Below, piece by piece: positions 59,061-64,000 of a DNA stretch of 64,000 nt. The position numbers were made by a program, and so were the translations under genes. How positions within the stretch are numbered: the stretch's first letter is position 1; each line of letters starts with the position of its first letter. This stretch comes from Spirodela intermedia (taxonomy: Eukaryota; Streptophyta; Magnoliopsida; Alismatales; Araceae): the NCBI GenBank assembly GCA_902729315.2, contig LR746279.1:1502001-1566000 (forward strand), written 5' to 3'. Below the pieces are notes generated by a model. It was not told the DNA's origin. It was given only the letters and a program-made list of their open reading frames with translations, and did no database searches.

Positions 59061-60061
59061 GTGAATTTATTGTGTCAATGCAACATGATTACACCCCTAC
59101 GATTTGATTCTAAGGTCTTATAAGATTCTTTTGGCCCAAGACTTCTCATTTTCCTTATTGTTGATGCCTTTGCCTTTAATATTATAGCTTAAAATTTATT
59201 TATTAAATATTAAGTCATTTTTATAAATGAATTACATTGAACTTCAATGTATTCAATGTGATATCATATGCCTTATATGACTAACAATAAAATCTAAGGT
59301 ATTAAACTTGCAATTCAAAGATTCTTTGTGATAGGAACATCTAATCATTGATCAATATATATTAAGGAATCACCCTTGATTAAAGGAAAAATACATGGTT
59401 AAATCAGTATAGGTAATTCATGATCATGATTTATGTTTTTTTATTTATTGAAGCTAACCTTGAAATGCAGCGTCTAATCTTCCAAAATAGACTTAATTTT
59501 CTACACACTCATGTGGATAAATTACTCTCTCACATGGATAACTTATTAATAGAGTTTGAAAATACGTGGCACAAACAAGTCTCAAACTCAGTATTTAGTA
59601 ACAATTTTGGTAACATATTCCTTAAAAGAAAATTGTTTTCTATCAAGTGAGGAGGTTTCAGTTCAAATTTCAAATCAAATAAACGAGAGAATAAAAATCT
59701 TCAAAACACAAAATGGTCAAAGGCTGTTATGACACGTTCAGAAAAATGGCAAGCTCTCAAACAAGTTTCCTAAATGTTCGAGACCCTGTAAAACAAGGAA
59801 ATTATTTAAGGAAAATAAATAATATATAAGGAGAGGTTTGAGAAATGAATCAAAGCTTTTTGGACAAATATCCAAACAAGAATCTCAAGCTCTTCCTGCT
59901 AGACTCATCAATGACAAACACAAAGCTGCACCTTGATCTACATCAAATTTTGGCAAGTCAAACAAAATCCAATTCAAAGGGGAATGCTCTCCATTAGGTA
60001 CTATGATAATTGAGTGATGAGAGGAGAGGTTGTTGGCTGAAAGCACAAGGTGCTAGTAGCT
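59061..60061. other. Unassigned AT-rich DNA
   Basis: Nothing recognised. The frame at 59420-59650 has no motif. Confidence 0.35.
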
Positions 60062-60430
60062 TATTGTTAAAGTTAGATTTTTGTGTTTTAATTATTTATA
60101 TTATTTAATTTTATTTTTTACTTTTAGAATAAATATAGGAGTATATTGTTAATTTTAGAAGTCTGAAGTTAAAATACTTAGCACAATTTTGATTATTTCA
60201 AAATGTAAAAGAATAAAATATAAAAATATTCTGCCCACTTGCAAGTTAGCACTCAGCAACTAATCTAGAAGGATGCTGCATGTTAAAGCTAGATTTATGT
60301 GTTTTAATTATTTTTATTATTTAATTTTATTTTGTTAACTTGTAGAATAAATATAGGATATATTGTTAATTTTAAAAGCTTGAAGTTAAAATACTTAGCA
60401 TAATTTTTTATTATTAAAATAAAAAGAAAA
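60062..60430. repeat. Direct repeat of an AT-rich LTR-like start
   Basis: TGTTAAAG(T/C)TAGATTT(T/A)TGTGTTTTAATTATTT at about 60064 recurs at about 60284, with 130-140 bp of further similarity in each copy. Confidence 0.8.
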
Positions 60431-61984
60431 AAATAGAAAAAAAATCTTCCACCCATTGGGAAGCCTACACTTGGTAGTTGACCTAGAGGGGGAACAACAA
60501 TCGAGTAGGTAGATTCAGACTAGGGGAGCCACGAGCTGGGCTCAAGTGGCGAAGGCCTTGCTCCGTGCACGTGTGCGTCACTCCCCTTCCACTTCCTAAT
60601 GGCCAACCAGTCGTGGGGCAAGGAGCACATGTGCACACGTGCACACATGAGGGCAGACCACCTTATTGCCTTCTCCCAAGATGGTCTTAGGCATTATTTT
60701 ATTTCGAGAGAAGGGATCTAGGCTAAGAGAGAGAAACTTTGATTTATATTCAGCTTAAATGATGACAAACTTCCGATGTGGGACTAACCGTTTTGGTCTA
60801 TTTCAATGCAGCCATCTGGAGCATGATGTTATCTAGTGGTATTCACTGAGCCACATCATCAGATTAGCTTGATCCTATGGCTGGCGAACCGCCACAATAC
60901 CAGATGCGTAAAGTGATCCATTAGTGGTTCGCAAATTCAACACCACTTAGCACACATGTGGCCTTAAAAGGATGATCTGATGGCTAAGGTGGTGCCACAT
61001 TACTAGGAACTTAAGTTCTCGATCGGCATTGATTCATGACGGGTTGATCTTGCATCACTCAATGTGCCACGTGACCAAGCTCATTTGATCTAGTGGCTCA
61101 CGAAGCGACACGATATCAGAACTTAAGTTCTCGCATGTATCACTATTAGGGATATAAAGATAATAATCAATTATTATCTGGTAAACCAAATATTATTGAT
61201 TCTCCTTAAAATCCTAATGATAGTCGTGAATATGGCAATTCATTCATCCCTCTTTTTGCACAATTGATGTCTTTGACAATTGGCAAGCTCATTCCTTCCT
61301 CCCTTGACTGCACTCAAGGCCTCCGATGATTGGTCAACTCTTCCCTTCTCCCCTTAGACAACAATGGCAACATGGTTGACCCCTCTTTCAGTAGATCTCT
61401 CTAACAAAGTGGCATAGCACTTCTAGATGATACTTCTGCGACTTCTAGCGTGGTGTGGCACGATCGAGAACTCAAGCCATCACATCGGTGTCTCTAGTTG
61501 TCTAGGAGGTAGACTAAAACTTGGGCAACAATTTATTTCCTACTTTTAGCATTTACTTACTTACTTTTGTCATTTATTTACATTTTACGACAAGTTCTTT
61601 CTATTTCATACATGTTTCAATTGAAAAAAGTAGAACTAATTCAAAACTTGATGAATGATCTTCGTTCTTCTTTTGAATCCTTTGAAACTCGTGTGAGATC
61701 AAGTTAAGATTATTTCTAACTTATTTTCTATTGATTTTTGCAATCAAATCTCAACATATTCATGTTCTTGGTGTTCTGCAAATAACGAGTATTTTTCTAT
61801 TTTCGAATATGAAATCACCGAGATCAAATGTTGATTAATGAGCGTTCAATAGTTAAAATAAGCTGGAGACATTCACAACTGACCTCATGTCATGTGTGTG
61901 AATCCTCGCGCACACATTTGTCCAAGAAAACAAGTTGACCTTATTTCTCTCTTTTTTCATTTTTGTCTTATTTCTCTCTTCCCT
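60431..61984. mobile_element. Probable retroelement LTR related to family A in its promoter half
   Basis: GCACGTGTGCGTCACTCCCC and GTCGTGGGGCAAGGAGC, followed at 60780 by TGTGGGACTAA, parallel the order seen in family A copies 3 and 4. The later part, with repeated GAACTTAAGTTCTCG (61008 and 61110), is not shared. Ends were not found. The bases 60505-60590 recur at 62490-62571. Confidence 0.45.
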
Positions 61985-62285
61985 CTCTCGTAGGACCTTT
62001 CATCTCTCCCTATCTCTCATGAGATCTCTCCCTTTCTCTTCCTCTCTCTCAATCGATCTCCTTCTTTCTCTCTCTTGATTGATCCCCATCTCTCTCTTTC
62101 TCTCTCTCTCTCTCATGAGACTTTTCTCTCTCTCTATCTCATGTGAGATTTCTCTCCTCCCTTCTCTTTCTCTCTTTTTCACGGGAGATCTCATCCCTTC
62201 TCTCTCTTGTGAGAGCTCTCTCTTCTCTCTCTTTTTCTCCTTCCTTCTCTCTACTTTCCTTTATTCTTCTCACCTCACCCTTTCT
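61985..62285. repeat. CT-rich microsatellite tract
   Basis: Runs of TCTCTCTC mixed with CATGAGATC words cover about 300 bp. The frames on both strands are translations of the repeat. Confidence 0.92.
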
Positions 62286-62571
62286 ATTTTATTATTTTTG
62301 TTAAATATTAATAAAATACTAAAATCACTTTATATATAAAGTAAATTAGTTTTCACGACAAATTAATCAATCTCCCTATGTTTGACCTAAGACTTACTCT
62401 TATACTAATATTTTATTAAGTCTTAGTTATAAATATTTTTAGATAGTGTACATTTAAACATAATAACAAGTGCACACCATTGCGGTTGAGTGGATAGACC
62501 CAAACTAGGGGAGCCACAAGCTGGACTCAAGTGGTGAAAGACTTACTTTGTGCACGTGTGCATCACTCCCT

Positions 62572-64000
62572 TGCTAACATGACTCAGTCGTTGTATATTA
62601 AATCACGCAAATATAAAATTTATAAAATTAAAAAATATGAATTTTTTAGATATTTAGAAATATTTTTAAATAAATATATCAATTATAATTCAATAAAACT
62701 TCCAAAAATAGTAATAATTTTTTAAGTCGATCACATGGATGTAATATAATATTTGGTAATTATTCAAAATTTTCTTCAAAGAATACGATTTTCTATGAAT
62801 TTTATACTAAGAATTGAAAAGGAAATATATTTAAAATTCAAAAAAAAAGGAAATAAGGGTGCGAATGTCAAGATGACGTCAAGACCCAGCAAATGCGAAT
62901 CGGGTAGAAATAGAGTTCCGCCTGACGATTCTTACGTAAGTGATTATAGATGATTTAATTAATCAAATTAAGATCTATAAAAGTCAGAAGAATCGTAATA
63001 GAGCAAAGTATATTTTGATAAATTAAAAACACAAAAATTATCACTAAATGAAGCGTAAAGTAAATTGAAAGTAGAAAATAGAGTTATGGCGTCGTGACGG
63101 CAATGCATTGACGATGCACCGGAATCCTAAGCGTTCAGAAGGATCATTGTACAGTGTCCATGGCCTCGAAGACTCTCCTTGGACAAAGACGATGTGGGCA
63201 ATCTCTAGATCTTCTCGCGAAGTCTAGAGATTAATGAAATGGGTCGTCGAGTCGTCTCCAGTGGTTGTCACCCGATGGAGTAGAAAAATGGCAACTTTGC
63301 GGCTCTCCAGCGGCTATCACCCAACAGAGAGGAGTTGGATGGAGGTGGTGCATGTGTCAGGGAGCTTCATCCTCAGGTCCGCGCAGCAAGAGGAGGCTCT
63401 TCATCGCATCTGGTATACTCTCAGGAGGTGGCGACTCATCTCTTAGTAGATCGTCCTCTTCCCGACGACGACTTGTTCGTCGATCAATCAGAGATGATTT
63501 ACTTGATGGATTTGCGATCCTTTTATCGCGAATCGTTTAGCAATTTTAGTAGCAATGCTCCACAAATTGCATTGACGAGATTTTTGCCAATGATCTAGTG
63601 ATTCTCGTTGCTTAATCCTTTACCGGTGATTTGTAGGAAAGTCACGATAATTAGATAAAAATATATGAATTTTGACTCTGGGAGGATTTGAACCCATGCC
63701 GATCGCCTGCCTCTGAGGAATGTGTGACGCAAGTTTAGTCCCACATCATTGTGTGCCGGTTTTTCGAGCGAATATATAGTAATGTTAACTTTTTAAGCAA
63801 AGTCCCTTCTCTCGCGTGTACGACCACTCTTGTCCCATAGCCGGCTGGCCACTAGTGACATGGAAGGGGAGTGGCACACATGTCCCCCTATTAGTCCAAG
63901 CTAAGTCGCTCGAGCCCCTACTCGCAGCTACCCCCCCATTGCGCTTCCGACCCGCTTGCTAGCCTGGTTGGTAGGCGGGTCCCTCCATTTTACAATATTT
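62572..64000 (-). mobile_element. Solo LTR, family A copy 5, truncated by the window edge
   Basis: It aligns with copy 1 from its first bases to the window end at 64000. The insertion interrupts sequence like 60500-60590. The coding-like frames at 63234-63598 are LTR-internal and appear in other copies with stops. The right end and target duplication lie outside the window. Confidence 0.8.

Noticed and set aside
63234-63598. Frames of 87-91 residues shared in part between family A copies
   Set aside because: Stops and shifts occur at different places in the other copies, so conservation is of DNA and not of protein.
63673-63700. GGATTTGAACCC block in family A, like a tRNA T-arm on the reverse strand
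   Set aside because: The expected T-stem does not pair, and no acceptor or anticodon arm can be folded. It is not a tRNA; at most a B-box-like or primer-site-like remnant.

Overview
The window looks like nuclear DNA of a flowering plant, most likely a monocot. The basis is GT-AG introns, GC-rich exons in a very AT-rich background, a CYP93-type P450, a plant serine-decarboxylase-like gene, class I small heat-shock protein (sHSP) genes with heat-shock elements, and dense Ty1/copia and Ty3/gypsy retrotransposons. A commelinid such as the banana/ginger group is possible, but that is inference. Only two protein genes look intact: an sHSP (31610-32119, +) and a cytochrome P450 (55830-57517, +, one 119-bp intron). 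The rest is gene relics and transposon remains.

Region 1 (about 3.5-32.1 kb) is an old inverted duplication of a small tandem sHSP cluster. The left arm (minus strand, about 11.5 to 3.5 kb) holds a split sHSP pseudogene (psi2), a copia LTR-gag relic and a second sHSP pseudogene (psi1). The right arm (plus strand, about 21.97-32.1 kb) holds the matching sHSP fragment (psi3), the same copia relic, and the intact sHSP. The left arm is broken by a complete copia element inserted in codon 4 of psi1 (3969-8862, near-identical 5-bp target duplication). The right arm is broken by a chromovirus (22613-30185), which itself carries a solo LTR (26597-27949, duplication GCAGA). Between the arms lie half of another chromovirus, gypsy and copia fragments, and a serine decarboxylase pseudogene (19721-21528, minus).

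Region 2 (about 33.6-37.3 kb) holds a CYP93-like pseudogene and a second N-terminal relic, both on the minus strand. The intact paralogue lies 19 kb away on the plus strand, so this family is also arranged head to head.

Region 3 (about 37.4-55.3 kb) is AT-rich, nested transposon sequence: a copia relic, an Athila/Tat-like relic with a triplicated polypurine block, and a copia pol interrupted by two different solo LTRs with perfect 5-bp target duplications. A roughly 1.7-kb solo-LTR family (family A) occurs five times in the window, in both orientations.

Region 4 (55.3-64 kb) holds the intact P450 with a roughly 335-bp tandem duplication right behind its stop codon, a copia 3' end, repeats and a truncated family A copy at the window edge. 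The two intact genes share no operon-like or pathway link. The sHSP is a cytosolic chaperone under heat-shock control, and the P450 is an endoplasmic-reticulum monooxygenase.
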